From Deltaproteobacteria bacterium (GTDB lineage Bacteria; Bdellovibrionota; UBA1018), in NCBI GenBank assembly GCA_013286765.1, contig JABDFB010000052.1:1-14882 (forward strand): 14,882 nucleotides of DNA, in the 5' to 3' direction. Under the pieces are notes generated by a model. That model saw only the letters and a list, made by a program, of their open reading frames with translations. It searched no databases and had not been told where the DNA came from. A program made the position numbers and the translations under genes. This document shows positions 1-7,153 of this stretch, piece by piece. The first letter of the stretch is position 1; each line of letters starts with the position of its first letter.

Positions 1-243
1 CTTGAAGGCGCAAAAGGGGTTCGGAAAGAGTCGTGGATAAAGTCGCCGAGAGCAGTCACCATTCCGCTGACGAGTTCCGGCTCACCTATCGAAGCCTCCG
101 AAATTCCAGCCCGATCGATCAACAGCCCTGATTCATGATCGATGAGTAAGCGAATGGAGAAGCGCAACTTCAGAAAAAGGACGACCGGTGCGCATCGCCT
201 CGATTCGCCAACGGATACTCTGAAATGAAAGGCTATATTCGAG
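1..243 (-). pseudogene. Inverted, frameshifted fragment of the N-terminal/middle part of an OmpA-like GTPase-partner protein
   Basis: Read on the minus strand from about 243 down to 139, one frame encodes a segment containing SIRWRIEAMRTGRPFSEV and LLHSL. It then meets TGA at 133-135. A second minus frame continues from about 149 to the window edge with LLIDHESGLLID and then ELVSGMVTALGDFIHDSF. From memory of the family, these two blocks sit next to each other, in this order, in the N-terminal half of the large OmpA-like proteins encoded beside small Ras-like GTPases. The usual few residues between the blocks are missing and the frame changes, so a short deletion near 139-149 is likely. No start codon for the second frame is seen, and the family's usual sequence before this point is absent. 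The fragment abuts the C-terminal part of the same family on the plus strand. It runs off the left edge. Assignment rests on recalled similarity, not a search. Confidence 0.6.
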
Positions 244-911
244 AGTTTTCTGTAGATCCTGCTCTTGTTCTAAAGAAGGCTGGGTTGGACCCTCGGCAAG
301 TGAAGCTAGATTTGCAATCATTTATTTCGTTGGAACCCTCGGTCCTCTCCGCACGCGTGCATGCACTTTTGAAGGCCCCAAATTCCGTTCAAGTGGAAGC
401 CGGCGAAAATGGAGTTCGGATTTTAGGGTATGCTCCCTATCAATGGGTTCAGAAGACAAAAGAGAACCTTGCGGATCTGACTCCATGGGTTTCATTCGAT
501 TCGGCAAATTTAGTGGATGAAGAAGCGCTTCAGTTAGAAGCAATCAAGAGTCACATGGATTCAACATTAGTTGAATTTTTAACGGGTTCTAGTCATCTTT
601 CTCCAAGAGCCCTAACCCAGATTGATCAAGTCGTCGAGAATCTTCAAAAAGTGAGTCAACTGGCCAATGCTACACAAAGAGATTGGAAACTCGTTATTAG
701 AGGAAGTGCAGATGCTACTGGCCCCGCATGGCGAAATAAGCAATTGGGAAGCGAAAGGGCCCGAGTGGTCAAGCGACGGATGGTTTCCAAGGGAATTCCA
801 AATGGAAAACTAAAAATCAAAGGAATCGATGCATCTGCCGAAATAGGTCGTCGCGCTCTTTTCGATGTCAGCTGGTTTCCAAAAGAAAGAGAAAGAAAAA
901 ATGGAACGTAA
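225..911 (+). CDS. OmpA-like C-terminal protein, apparently truncated (lacks signal peptide and membrane segment)
   Basis: A 228-residue open frame. Residues ~9-95 match the pre-OmpA region of GTPase-linked OmpA proteins as I recall it (VDPALVLKKAGLDP, then SLEPSVLSARVHALLKAP, then APYQWV). Residues ~110-218 are an OmpA/MotB peptidoglycan-binding domain: IRGSADATG supplies the Asp (D163), and NKQLGSERARVV carries the conserved Asn171 and Arg178. Family members normally have a long N-terminal region and a transmembrane helix before this point; neither is here. Family-like sequence begins only near base 246-252. The first ~8 codons are antisense to the inverted fragment, and the ATG at 225 has no Shine-Dalgarno site, so this start is uncertain. 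The frame overlaps the GTPase start by 11 bases, which keeps the operon order OmpA, GTPase, kinase. If translated alone, the product would be cytoplasmic and unable to bind peptidoglycan in place. It may be a decaying gene or half of a rearranged one. Confidence 0.75.
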   Translation: MKGYIREFSVDPALVLKKAGLDPRQVKLDLQSFISLEPSVLSARVHALLKAPNSVQVEAGENGVRILGYAPYQWVQKTKENLADLTPWVSFDSANLVDEEALQLEAIKSHMDSTLVEFLTGSSHLSPRALTQIDQVVENLQKVSQLANATQRDWKLVIRGSADATGPAWRNKQLGSERARVVKRRMVSKGIPNGKLKIKGIDASAEIGRRALFDVSWFPKERERKNGT

Positions 912-1425
912 AAAGCTGATTCTCATCGGTCTTCCCCAAGTTGGAAAAACAAGCATCATAGCGCGATGGATAAAGGGAATCTATTCCGAGAAGTATTTAT
1001 CTACAATCGGAGTTAAAATAGATAAAAAAGAAATGGTTATCGATGGTCAAGAATTGCTACTTCAAATTTGGGATCTTGCAGGCTCCACTGATCTTTCTGG
1101 GCCCGCACGGTGCTATATTAGAGGTGCCCATGCCTGTTTACTGGTTGCCGATGGAACACGAAGCGATACTTTAGATGCAGCCCTTCAGCTAAAGTGGCAG
1201 CTTCGTACTTCTTTGGGAGAAATTCCTTTTGCTCTTGCCATAAATAAATTAGATCTTTTCGATTCTTGGCAAATCACCCAGAGTCGAATTGAAGAATTGA
1301 AGCAATCTGGATTATTTATTGTACTAACCAGTGCCAAATCAGGCGATGGCGTTGAACTAGCATTCGATAGTCTCGCGCGTCGAGCGATTGCTGATCAAAG
1401 TAGCAAACAACAGAGGGTTGTATGA
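901..1425 (+). CDS. Small Ras/Rab-like GTPase
   Basis: A 174-residue cytosolic GTP switch. All five G motifs are visible: P-loop GLPQVGKTS (10-18), switch I Thr35 in STIG, WDLAG (57-61), NKLD (115-118) and TSAK (143-146). The segment TIGVKIDKKEMVIDGQ resembles Rab proteins. The catalytic Gln after DxxG is Ser62 and the second P-loop Gly is Pro12, so intrinsic hydrolysis may be slow and depend on a partner. There is no C-terminal cysteine, so no lipid anchor. I chose ATG 901 rather than the in-frame ATG at 865 because it puts the P-loop ten residues from the start, as in the family; upstream is an A/G-rich stretch but no strong ribosome site. It overlaps the OmpA-like gene by 11 bases and the kinase by 4 (ATGA), so the three are probably translationally coupled. 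Such GTPases are commonly found beside OmpA-like proteins; their biochemical role is poorly known. Confidence 0.93.
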   Translation: MERKKLILIGLPQVGKTSIIARWIKGIYSEKYLSTIGVKIDKKEMVIDGQELLLQIWDLAGSTDLSGPARCYIRGAHACLLVADGTRSDTLDAALQLKWQLRTSLGEIPFALAINKLDLFDSWQITQSRIEELKQSGLFIVLTSAKSGDGVELAFDSLARRAIADQSSKQQRVV

Positions 1426-3041
1426 ATCAACCCAATCGAAAAACCAATAGGCCTTTAGAACTCACGGCTAGATCAATAAATATTATTGAGCAACTTAGAA
1501 CTGCTGTCATTATTCTTGATCTAGATGGTCGAATTACTCACTTTAATCGAACCGCGGAGACCTACAGCGGTTTTCGTGCTTCCGAAGTCTTAGGAAAGCG
1601 CCCATGGGATTTTTTGATTGGGAAAAACGATGCTGAAATTCTCAAGCAAGCTTTCGAGGACTTGAAAACGACAGGACTTCAAACTGAAATGGAAACCGAA
1701 TGGATCACACAGAACGGACAGAATCGTATTCTCCGCTGGTCAAATGCTCCGGTCGTCGATGAAGAAGGAAAATTGCGATGGATTGTGGATACGTTTGTAG
1801 ATCTCACGGAAGAACATGAATTTGAAAGGAAACTCGCTCAATCAAAAGAAGAAATTGAATTGGAACGAACGATTTCTCTTTTTTTATCAGAAACTTCCTA
1901 CCGAATTTACTCGTCCCCTTTGGATCGTCGAAAACGACTCGAGCTTGCGGTTCGTTTGCCTATCCCGTTCTTGGGTGACTGGGCAATCGCAGCTATCGAA
2001 GAAGAAGAATCTAATGAATATGAAGTATTGGGATACCATCGCGATCCTACCTCTCAAGGGGCTCTTGCTCAAATTCTCTCTTGGCAACATCTTTGTCATG
2101 GAATTCAACCTAACAAAAATCCGTTGGGCGCCTCTAGTATAGCCGATCGAGTCCTCCTGCGCACTCTCGGATGGGAAACGTTTACCTGTATCCCCATTGA
2201 AGGTTTAGCTCCAAGCAACAAAGGTATGGTCCTCATTGCCAGTCGAGATCGCGCTAGGGAAGCAACCATGGATTGTCAAAGGGTTGCCCTGGAGTATATC
2301 AGACGTATTACTGTCGCTATCGACGCTGCCAGCCTTTACGAGCGATCGGTGCATGCGGTCCTGCTTCGTGATCGGTTTCTCTCTACCGCTTCCCACGAAC
2401 TTCGAACCCCTCTGACCTCTCTCAGAATGCAAATCGATATGCTTCATCTCCAACGAAACAATTTGGATTTTCTTCAAGGTACGAAGGGGCTCCGAGTAAT
2501 GGATGGAATGAAAGAGCAACTGACTCGAATAAGCAAAATTGTTTTGGAAATGATCGATTCCGTGGCTCTAGAATCCGGCAAAGTAAAGATTGAACGCGAG
2601 GAGTGTGAACTTCGGGAACTGGTTCAATCCATTATCCTTGAGCTGGATGCATTTATTGCTGCCACTGGTGCGGAAATTCATTTTGTCCCGGGTCCCCCAG
2701 TGAAGGGAAAATGGGATCGTTTTCGAATCGGGCAAATTATTACAAATTTATTAACCAATGCATTCAAATATGCATGTAGCAGACCCATCCATATCCGCGT
2801 TCAAGAACGAAATTCCTACGGTGTTATCGAGGTAGAGGACCAGGGTCCTGGAATTGCCCTCGGAGATCAAAGCCGGATCTTCGAACGATTCGAACAAGTC
2901 GAGGGTAGAAAGTCTAGTGGCTTGGGTTTGGGGCTTTTTATTGCCCGAAGCATTGCAAGAGCCCATGGTGGCGACCTAAGAGTGCAGAGCGAACCTGGAA
3001 AGGGCGCAACGTTTATTTGCGAGCTTCCTCTTTTACAGTAG
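1422..3041 (+). CDS. PAS/GAF-like cytosolic sensor histidine kinase
   Basis: A 539-residue kinase with no predicted membrane segment. A PAS domain covers ~18-130 (AVIILDLDGRITHFNRTAE, ending in VDTFVDLTEE), followed by a short coiled linker and a poorly conserved GAF-like region ~150-305. The HisKA H-box STASHELRTPL places the phospho-accepting histidine at 325. The ATP-binding domain shows the N-box (IITNLLTNAFKYA, Asn442 and Asn446), the G1 box VEDQGPGI (Asp473), the F-box FERFEQ, and the G2 box GLGLGLFIAR. It should autophosphorylate and pass phosphate to an unidentified response regulator; none is encoded in the window. Its ATG overlaps the GTPase stop by four bases, so it is made with the GTPase and may read the GTPase state through its PAS or GAF-like region (inference from gene order). 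Confidence 0.95.
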   Translation: MNQPNRKTNRPLELTARSINIIEQLRTAVIILDLDGRITHFNRTAETYSGFRASEVLGKRPWDFLIGKNDAEILKQAFEDLKTTGLQTEMETEWITQNGQNRILRWSNAPVVDEEGKLRWIVDTFVDLTEEHEFERKLAQSKEEIELERTISLFLSETSYRIYSSPLDRRKRLELAVRLPIPFLGDWAIAAIEEEESNEYEVLGYHRDPTSQGALAQILSWQHLCHGIQPNKNPLGASSIADRVLLRTLGWETFTCIPIEGLAPSNKGMVLIASRDRAREATMDCQRVALEYIRRITVAIDAASLYERSVHAVLLRDRFLSTASHELRTPLTSLRMQIDMLHLQRNNLDFLQGTKGLRVMDGMKEQLTRISKIVLEMIDSVALESGKVKIEREECELRELVQSIILELDAFIAATGAEIHFVPGPPVKGKWDRFRIGQIITNLLTNAFKYACSRPIHIRVQERNSYGVIEVEDQGPGIALGDQSRIFERFEQVEGRKSSGLGLGLFIARSIARAHGGDLRVQSEPGKGATFICELPLLQ

Positions 3042-3107
3042 TCTTTCTATAATCCCACCTATAATTACAAAAACTATAAGCGGAATGATTGTAAGTATTT
3101 TTGTGAC

Positions 3108-3150
3108 GGATGGAAAAATTATTTTTTGTGAGTTTTATTCAGTTCCATCC
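3108..3150. repeat. 8-base inverted repeat behind the kinase gene
   Basis: Perfect arms GGATGGAA (3108-3115) and TTCCATCC (3143-3150) flank a 27-base A/T-rich spacer, 67 bases after the kinase stop. It could form a weak long-loop hairpin, but no T-run follows, so it is not a convincing terminator. It could equally be a protein-binding site before the small gene at 3265. Confidence 0.35.
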
Positions 3151-3264
3151 ATTACTATATTGAGAGACGGATCCCTCAAAGTTCAAGATTCTGCCGAATT
3201 CTCATAACCGAGTGGGTCTGTGGAATAAAAATCTTTAGCGGAATATTTTAAAAAGAGGTAGAAA

Positions 3265-3459
3265 ATGGAAGAGAGTGACTTTGAAGGTACGCTCGTTCTT
3301 GAAAAACTCGCTCAGATCGGGAGGGTTGATGACTTTTTTGAAGCAATTGATTCGGACGATTTCGATCGAGCTAAATCGCTGATGAAGCGGGCGGACGTCG
3401 ATGCAGAAACCATTGCTATTGTTTTGAAAAAGATGAGTGAAGCCGATGGAGAACATTGA
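3265..3459 (+). CDS. Small acidic conserved-looking protein of unknown function (64 aa)
   Basis: A 64-residue acidic protein with no signal peptide, cysteine or membrane segment. It reads as two or three helices: DFEGTLVLEKLAQIGRVDDF, then EAIDSDDFDRAKSLMKRA, then DAETIAIVLKKMSEAD. A good Shine-Dalgarno AGAGG (3254-3258) lies six bases before ATG 3265, and the base composition by codon position looks coding, so I believe it is real. The pattern of a short helical-hairpin protein with alternating Leu/Ile and Asp/Glu suggests a protein-interaction adaptor. I have a vague recollection of similar small proteins in other bacteria but cannot name a family. It stands alone, 223 bases after the GTPase-kinase operon and 168 bases before the next kinase, on the same strand as both. 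A link to either signalling module is only positional. Confidence 0.8.
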   Translation: MEESDFEGTLVLEKLAQIGRVDDFFEAIDSDDFDRAKSLMKRADVDAETIAIVLKKMSEADGEH

Positions 3460-3572
3460 TTAGCTCGACTTTCATTCCAAAGTTACATCTAAAGACTTCA
3501 AAAATAATATTTATTTTATTACTCCTTAACTCTCTTCGGATTCAACGTGAAGTAGCATGATTAGCTAAGGCC

Positions 3573-3592
3573 GCCTGACAGGTTGTACAGGC
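3573..3592. promoter_or_regulatory. Small dyad upstream of the membrane kinase
   Basis: GCCTG (3573-3577) and CAGGC (3588-3592) form a five-base dyad with a ten-base centre in the leader of the kinase gene, 35 bases before its ATG. The spacing suits a dimeric regulator or a small leader hairpin. The arms are short and chance occurrence is possible. Confidence 0.2.
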
Positions 3593-3627
3593 CCCAAATA
3601 TGCAATGGCAAAATTTACGGAGGAATA

Positions 3628-4797
3628 ATGAACAGCGTTGGGAAGTACCGCCCGATCTCTGAAGAAAAGTATGTCGTACGCTGGGAGCATTTTTTGTGCG
3701 TTAGGCGCTCACGCTTAAGGACTGCACTTGTTTCAGCTTGCATATGTTTCGTAAGTTTTTCAATAATTTCTGTTCTATACTCTACCGTCGGATACTATTT
3801 CGGATCCGTTACTCTTATCGCAACGATACTTATTACCCTTTATAGTGGGGAACCCTTCCAGAGCTTAGTTTTTACCAGTATTCTTACCCTGCTGGCAGAC
3901 TACTATTTTATTCCTCCAACAGGTGCTGTGTTAAACTCGCCCAGAGCCCTATCACACTTTCTCACAATGTTTGCCATTTCGGGACTTCTCGTGACATTTG
4001 TTTCCGCGATGAGATTTGCGTGTTATCAAACTACACAATCAAAGTTAATAGCCACAGACGCAGTAAATGACAGGAACATGCTGATGTCGATTATTTCACA
4101 TGAATTAAAGAATCCTCTCACTTCTATCTTATCAAGTGTAGAAATGCTAAAGATCATTTTGGAAGAAGAGAAGCAAAATTCTAAATTTCCAACATTGATA
4201 GGCAATATCGAAACCTGCAGCCGTCGGATGAACCGGTTGGTCACCGACTTGTTGGACGAGATAGTTTTGTCTACAGGGCGCGTTACTTTGAATTGTTCAA
4301 AAGTGTTGGTAACAAAATTAATTACGGACACGCTTGCTTCTTTCGAACTAAGACCCAAACTAAAATCAATCGAATTAGGGTACCGAATCTCACCGAATTG
4401 TTCGAAAGAAGTTGTTTGTGATGCAGATCGGGTTGTTCAGGCGCTTTGCAATTTAGTCGGAAATGCCGTTAAGTTTACCGAGCAGGGCTCAGTCTTGATC
4501 CAGGTGACAGCGTCTGGCAACAGAATTCGTTTCGAAGTAAGAGACACCGGACCAGGTATTCCAACTGATCAAATTCAGAACGTCTTTGATCGCTTTTGGC
4601 AGGCCGGCAAAACTGCACATTTAGGGACTGGGCTAGGGCTTTCTATTGCTAGAGGGATTGTTGAAGCTCACGGGGGGACCATCGGAGTAGCCAGTGTGGT
4701 GGGAGAAGGAACCACATTTTTCTTCGAACTGCCTAAAGTACAAAATGCAAGGAATCACGAAGAAGAGTTTCAAAACAGATATAATAAAGCCATTTAG
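3628..4797 (+). CDS. Membrane sensor histidine kinase with KdpD-like (DUF4118-type) four-helix sensor
   Basis: With the start at 3628 the protein has 389 residues. I chose this ATG over the in-frame ATG at 3583 because GGAGG (3619-3623) lies just before it. Residues ~33-130 hold four closely spaced membrane segments with almost no periplasmic loops, including a DYYFIPPTGA turn typical of DUF4118/KdpD-type sensors. The HisKA domain has SIISHELKNPLTSI (His158). The ATPase domain shows an N-box with Asn275 and Asn279 (CNLVGNAVKF), the G1 box RDTGPGI (Asp306), FDRFWQ, and the G2 box GTGLGLSIARG. The universal-stress and KdpD N-terminal domains of true KdpD are missing and no potassium pump genes are near, so a role in potassium sensing cannot be claimed. 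No response regulator lies nearby, so it is an orphan kinase. It converges on the permease gene, with 156 bases between the stops. Confidence 0.93.
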   Translation: MNSVGKYRPISEEKYVVRWEHFLCVRRSRLRTALVSACICFVSFSIISVLYSTVGYYFGSVTLIATILITLYSGEPFQSLVFTSILTLLADYYFIPPTGAVLNSPRALSHFLTMFAISGLLVTFVSAMRFACYQTTQSKLIATDAVNDRNMLMSIISHELKNPLTSILSSVEMLKIILEEEKQNSKFPTLIGNIETCSRRMNRLVTDLLDEIVLSTGRVTLNCSKVLVTKLITDTLASFELRPKLKSIELGYRISPNCSKEVVCDADRVVQALCNLVGNAVKFTEQGSVLIQVTASGNRIRFEVRDTGPGIPTDQIQNVFDRFWQAGKTAHLGTGLGLSIARGIVEAHGGTIGVASVVGEGTTFFFELPKVQNARNHEEEFQNRYNKAI

Positions 4798-4953
4798 CTG
4801 AATGTCGGGTTGGTTTTCGAGGACGTCGGTGAGGTAGTTCCACCTTCATTTCAAGTTAGTGTTGAAAACAGTCAGTGGTTTTAGATAAATTACAGTAATG
4901 TATTGTAGTGCGCGTGGAACATTGTTTTCTGCTAATTTATTAACTGTATATAT

Positions 4954-6198
4954 TTATTTGTTCGAATGTCCTATCTGCGCTAACTCTGGCATCACGAATA
5001 CGTTCTGCAGAAGGGTCCCAAGAACAACTGTGGAAGCCGATAGTACGAAGAAGTAGAGAGGCATAGCTAAAACCGTGCCATCATGTAGGTAACTCATCAG
5101 CGCTGTAAAAATCGCAATGAAACAGTAATAAAATAAACCCAAAAGAGATGCTGCTGTCCCAGAGTACTGTTCATACCCAACGAGAGCATTACTCAGACAA
5201 TTTGGAATCATTATTGCGATACCAATAAAAATACAGGCTATCGATAGAAGCATGGCTATCCAAACCGTAATGCTCTGGTCTGGAGAAATCCTGGCTAGTG
5301 AACAAATAATCGCAAGAAGGCCGGCACCTAAACAAGACACGCCTCCTCCAAATGTGATGGTTCTCTCCGACTGAAAATACGTATTGCACTTAATCGACAA
5401 GTAAGAAGCAATAAAGAACGATAGTGCAACTACAAGTCCTAGAATACCGTATTGCCCAGGAGAGAGCTTGATGACTTCGATGAATATAAAAGGTGCTTCT
5501 GCGTAGTAGCTAAACATTATACCGTTACAAATCGCAATAATCATTGCATAGCAAAGGACTCTTGGATCGCTAAGCATGCATTTCATGAGTTTCACAATGT
5601 CCTTACAGCTTTTCTTGGATTGATTTTGCGATGGTAGTTTTGTTTCGACGAGTCTCAACGTGCAGACACCTAAGAGCATGACTCCCATTACGACTAGAGC
5701 GTAAAAGTTCCATCTCCAATGTAATAGTTCATCGATTGCTCCTCCTAAAAGCGGTCCGATAGCAGGCGAAAAACCAAGGGCACCCGAAACGACTGCAAAT
5801 ATTTTACTGCGTTCCTTTCCAGTATAAAGATCTCGTAATATCGTTTGGGTAACAACGGAACCTGCGCTCGCGCCAAATGCCTGAACGAACCTAAAAAATA
5901 GAAGCATTCCAATCGAACTCGAAAAGCCACAGCCTAGACTCCCTAGAATATAGACAGCTATTCCTAAAAGGAGTGCTTTTTTTCTGCCAATGGCATCAGC
6001 CAAAATGCCGTAAGCGAAAACTCCGAGAGCGAAACCTATGAAGTAAATACTGAGTGTTAGCTCGGCTAGACTTACTTGTATTCCTAGTGATTTCGCTAAA
6101 TCAGGTAATGACGGTGTGTAGATTGTCTCACTAATTTGAGGAAAGCCCACTAAACAGATAATAAGAAAAATAGAAGGAACTCGTTTTATCGTATTCAT
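4954..6198 (-). CDS. Bcr/CflA-type major facilitator multidrug efflux permease
   Basis: A 414-residue, 12-helix inner-membrane permease. Bcr/CflA hallmarks are present: IYTPSLPDLAKSL after helix 1 (26-38), MFS motif A GILADAIGRKKALLLG (64-79), RFVQAFGASAGSVV followed by RDLY (103-125) at helix 4, and the antiporter motif C-like GFSPAIGPLLGG (142-153) in helix 5. The family uses the proton gradient to export small toxic compounds such as bicyclomycin, sulfonamides or chloramphenicol; the substrate here is unknown. The gene diverges from a LysR regulator 82 bases away, the classical layout for an efflux pump controlled by its neighbour. The region before the ATG lacks an obvious Shine-Dalgarno site. 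Length is normal for the family and no damage is seen. Confidence 0.93.
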   Translation of the reverse strand: MNTIKRVPSIFLIICLVGFPQISETIYTPSLPDLAKSLGIQVSLAELTLSIYFIGFALGVFAYGILADAIGRKKALLLGIAVYILGSLGCGFSSSIGMLLFFRFVQAFGASAGSVVTQTILRDLYTGKERSKIFAVVSGALGFSPAIGPLLGGAIDELLHWRWNFYALVVMGVMLLGVCTLRLVETKLPSQNQSKKSCKDIVKLMKCMLSDPRVLCYAMIIAICNGIMFSYYAEAPFIFIEVIKLSPGQYGILGLVVALSFFIASYLSIKCNTYFQSERTITFGGGVSCLGAGLLAIICSLARISPDQSITVWIAMLLSIACIFIGIAIMIPNCLSNALVGYEQYSGTAASLLGLFYYCFIAIFTALMSYLHDGTVLAMPLYFFVLSASTVVLGTLLQNVFVMPELAQIGHSNK

Positions 6199-6207
6199 AG
6201 TGATCGG

Positions 6208-6236
6208 AATTTACACTTAAGATAGATAGTTAACAA
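6208..6236 (-). promoter_or_regulatory. Possible minus-strand promoter for the permease
   Basis: Read on the minus strand, TTGTTA (6231-6236) and TAAATT (6208-6213) are separated by 17 bases, each matching four of six consensus positions. The -35 hexamer falls inside the LysR-type dyad and inside the repeated 12-mer, so bound regulator would directly block or contact polymerase. Transcription would begin only a few bases before the permease ATG, giving a nearly leaderless message, which fits the absence of a ribosome site. Confidence 0.3.
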
Positions 6237-6244
6237 TTATCTAT
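6222..6244. promoter_or_regulatory. Probable LysR-type operator (7-base dyad)
   Basis: ATAGATA (6222-6228) and TATCTAT (6238-6244) form a perfect seven-base inverted repeat around a nine-base centre, between the permease and the LysR gene. It contains the T-N11-A spacing typical of LysR-family recognition sites. It covers the expected -35 regions of both divergent promoters. Confidence 0.55.
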
Positions 6245-6277
6245 ATTTATAATTATTTTTAACTTATAGTTAACAAT
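6226..6277. repeat. 12-base direct repeat ATAGTTAACAAT, second copy touching the LysR start
   Basis: The 12-mer ATAGTTAACAAT occurs at 6226-6237 and again, identical, at 6266-6277. The starts are 40 bases apart, close to four helical turns, so both would face the same side of the DNA. The core GTTAAC is itself a palindrome. The second copy ends three bases before the LysR ATG. This is the recognition-plus-activation site layout expected for an autoregulated LysR tetramer. Confidence 0.5.
6248..6253 (+). promoter_or_regulatory. -10 box of the LysR gene
   Basis: A perfect TATAAT lies 27 bases before the LysR ATG. No -35 match occurs 16-18 bases upstream; that position is occupied by the operator dyad. 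Transcription would start near 6260 and run through the second copy of the 12-mer, so autorepression is expected. Confidence 0.4.
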
Positions 6278-6280
6278 AGA

Positions 6281-7153
6281 ATGCTTAAGTTAGAACGAAT
6301 TTTAGCCTTCATTTGTGTTGTCGAATCCAATAGTTTCTCGGTTGCCGCTAAAAGACTGAAGATTTCAGTGCCTGCTGTAAGCAAGCAAATCACTATTTTG
6401 GAAAGTGAGCTTGGTACTAGGCTTATCCAAAGGACTACGCGCCGACTTACTCTTACTGAGTCCGGGCAGACGTACTATGATCAATGTAAGCGCCTGATGG
6501 AAGAAGTTCGTGAGACAGAAGACGTGGCTTCAAATCTACACAGCGAACCGCGAGGCCATCTGCGAGCGTTTGTAGCGCGCTATTTTGGCGAAAAGTTCGT
6601 AATCCCTTATTTGAAAGAGTTTATGGAGATGTATCCCAAGATAGAACTGGATATTGAATTGGGTGAAAGAATGCCTAGCCCGAATCAAGAAGCGATTGAT
6701 CTCATCTTTGGCGTCTCGATGGCCGGACCAGAAAATTGGATGCAGAAGAAATTAGCTGAAAAGAGATACATTTTTTGCGCTTCTAAGGAATATTTGGAAC
6801 GATATGGAGTTCCACAGAAGCCATCGGACCTGGTTAATCATCGGTATATTACTCATAAAATGAGAAGACCGGATAACGTTGTTGAGTTTAATAATGACAT
6901 TAAAATCAATGTCGTTCCCGTTCTTAAGCTAAACGATGGGAGAGCCATGATTGAGTGTGCGCTCAATGGACTAGGCATCGTACAACTTCACGAATATATG
7001 GTAGCAGAGCCAATCGCTAACAACAGATTAGTCGAAGTGCTACGCAAGTTTGGTAGGCCTAAAATTCCAATCTGGGTATATTTTCCAACTGGTCGATATC
7101 TACAGCCTAAGGTCCGTAAATTTATCGATTTCTTCTCTCAAAAAGTGAATTAG
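6281..7153 (+). CDS. LysR-family transcriptional regulator
   Basis: A 290-residue regulator of standard LysR length. The N-terminal winged helix-turn-helix spans ~3-60 (ICVVESNSFSVAAKRLKIS, then PAVSKQITILESELGTRLI, then RTTRRLTLTESG). The effector-binding domain covers ~90-288 with the usual pattern (LRAFVARYFGEKFVIPYL; later ALNGLGIVQLHEYMV). It most resembles the DsdC/CrgA-like type often paired with efflux or oxidoreductase genes. It likely controls the divergent Bcr/CflA permease and itself through the shared sites at 6222-6277; the ligand is unknown. The ATG follows AACAATAGA with no ribosome-binding site, but the start fits the family exactly because the helix-turn-helix follows at once. 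Confidence 0.95.
   Translation: MLKLERILAFICVVESNSFSVAAKRLKISVPAVSKQITILESELGTRLIQRTTRRLTLTESGQTYYDQCKRLMEEVRETEDVASNLHSEPRGHLRAFVARYFGEKFVIPYLKEFMEMYPKIELDIELGERMPSPNQEAIDLIFGVSMAGPENWMQKKLAEKRYIFCASKEYLERYGVPQKPSDLVNHRYITHKMRRPDNVVEFNNDIKINVVPVLKLNDGRAMIECALNGLGIVQLHEYMVAEPIANNRLVEVLRKFGRPKIPIWVYFPTGRYLQPKVRKFIDFFSQKVN

Noticed and set aside
114..143. Inverted repeat ATCGATCA / TGATCGAT as the recombination site of the inversion
   Set aside because: It lies ~100 bases from the junction near 245 and arises from two LID codon runs in the minus-strand coding sequence.
146..224. Possible plus-strand upstream extension of the OmpA-like frame
   Set aside because: Short matches such as VRIASIR and NGYSEM looked tempting but lie in different frames, and the same bases encode a far better family match on the minus strand.
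865..900. Earlier ATG for the GTPase
   Set aside because: It adds 12 Lys/Glu-rich residues that are merely the other frame of the OmpA gene and moves the P-loop away from the usual distance.
3583..4797. Calling the membrane kinase KdpD
   Set aside because: It lacks the N-terminal KdpD and universal-stress domains, and no kdp genes or response regulator are adjacent.
4798..4953. Terminator between the membrane kinase and the permease
   Set aside because: Only a short stem (GAGGT / ACCTT near 4831-4845) without a T-run; too weak to call.
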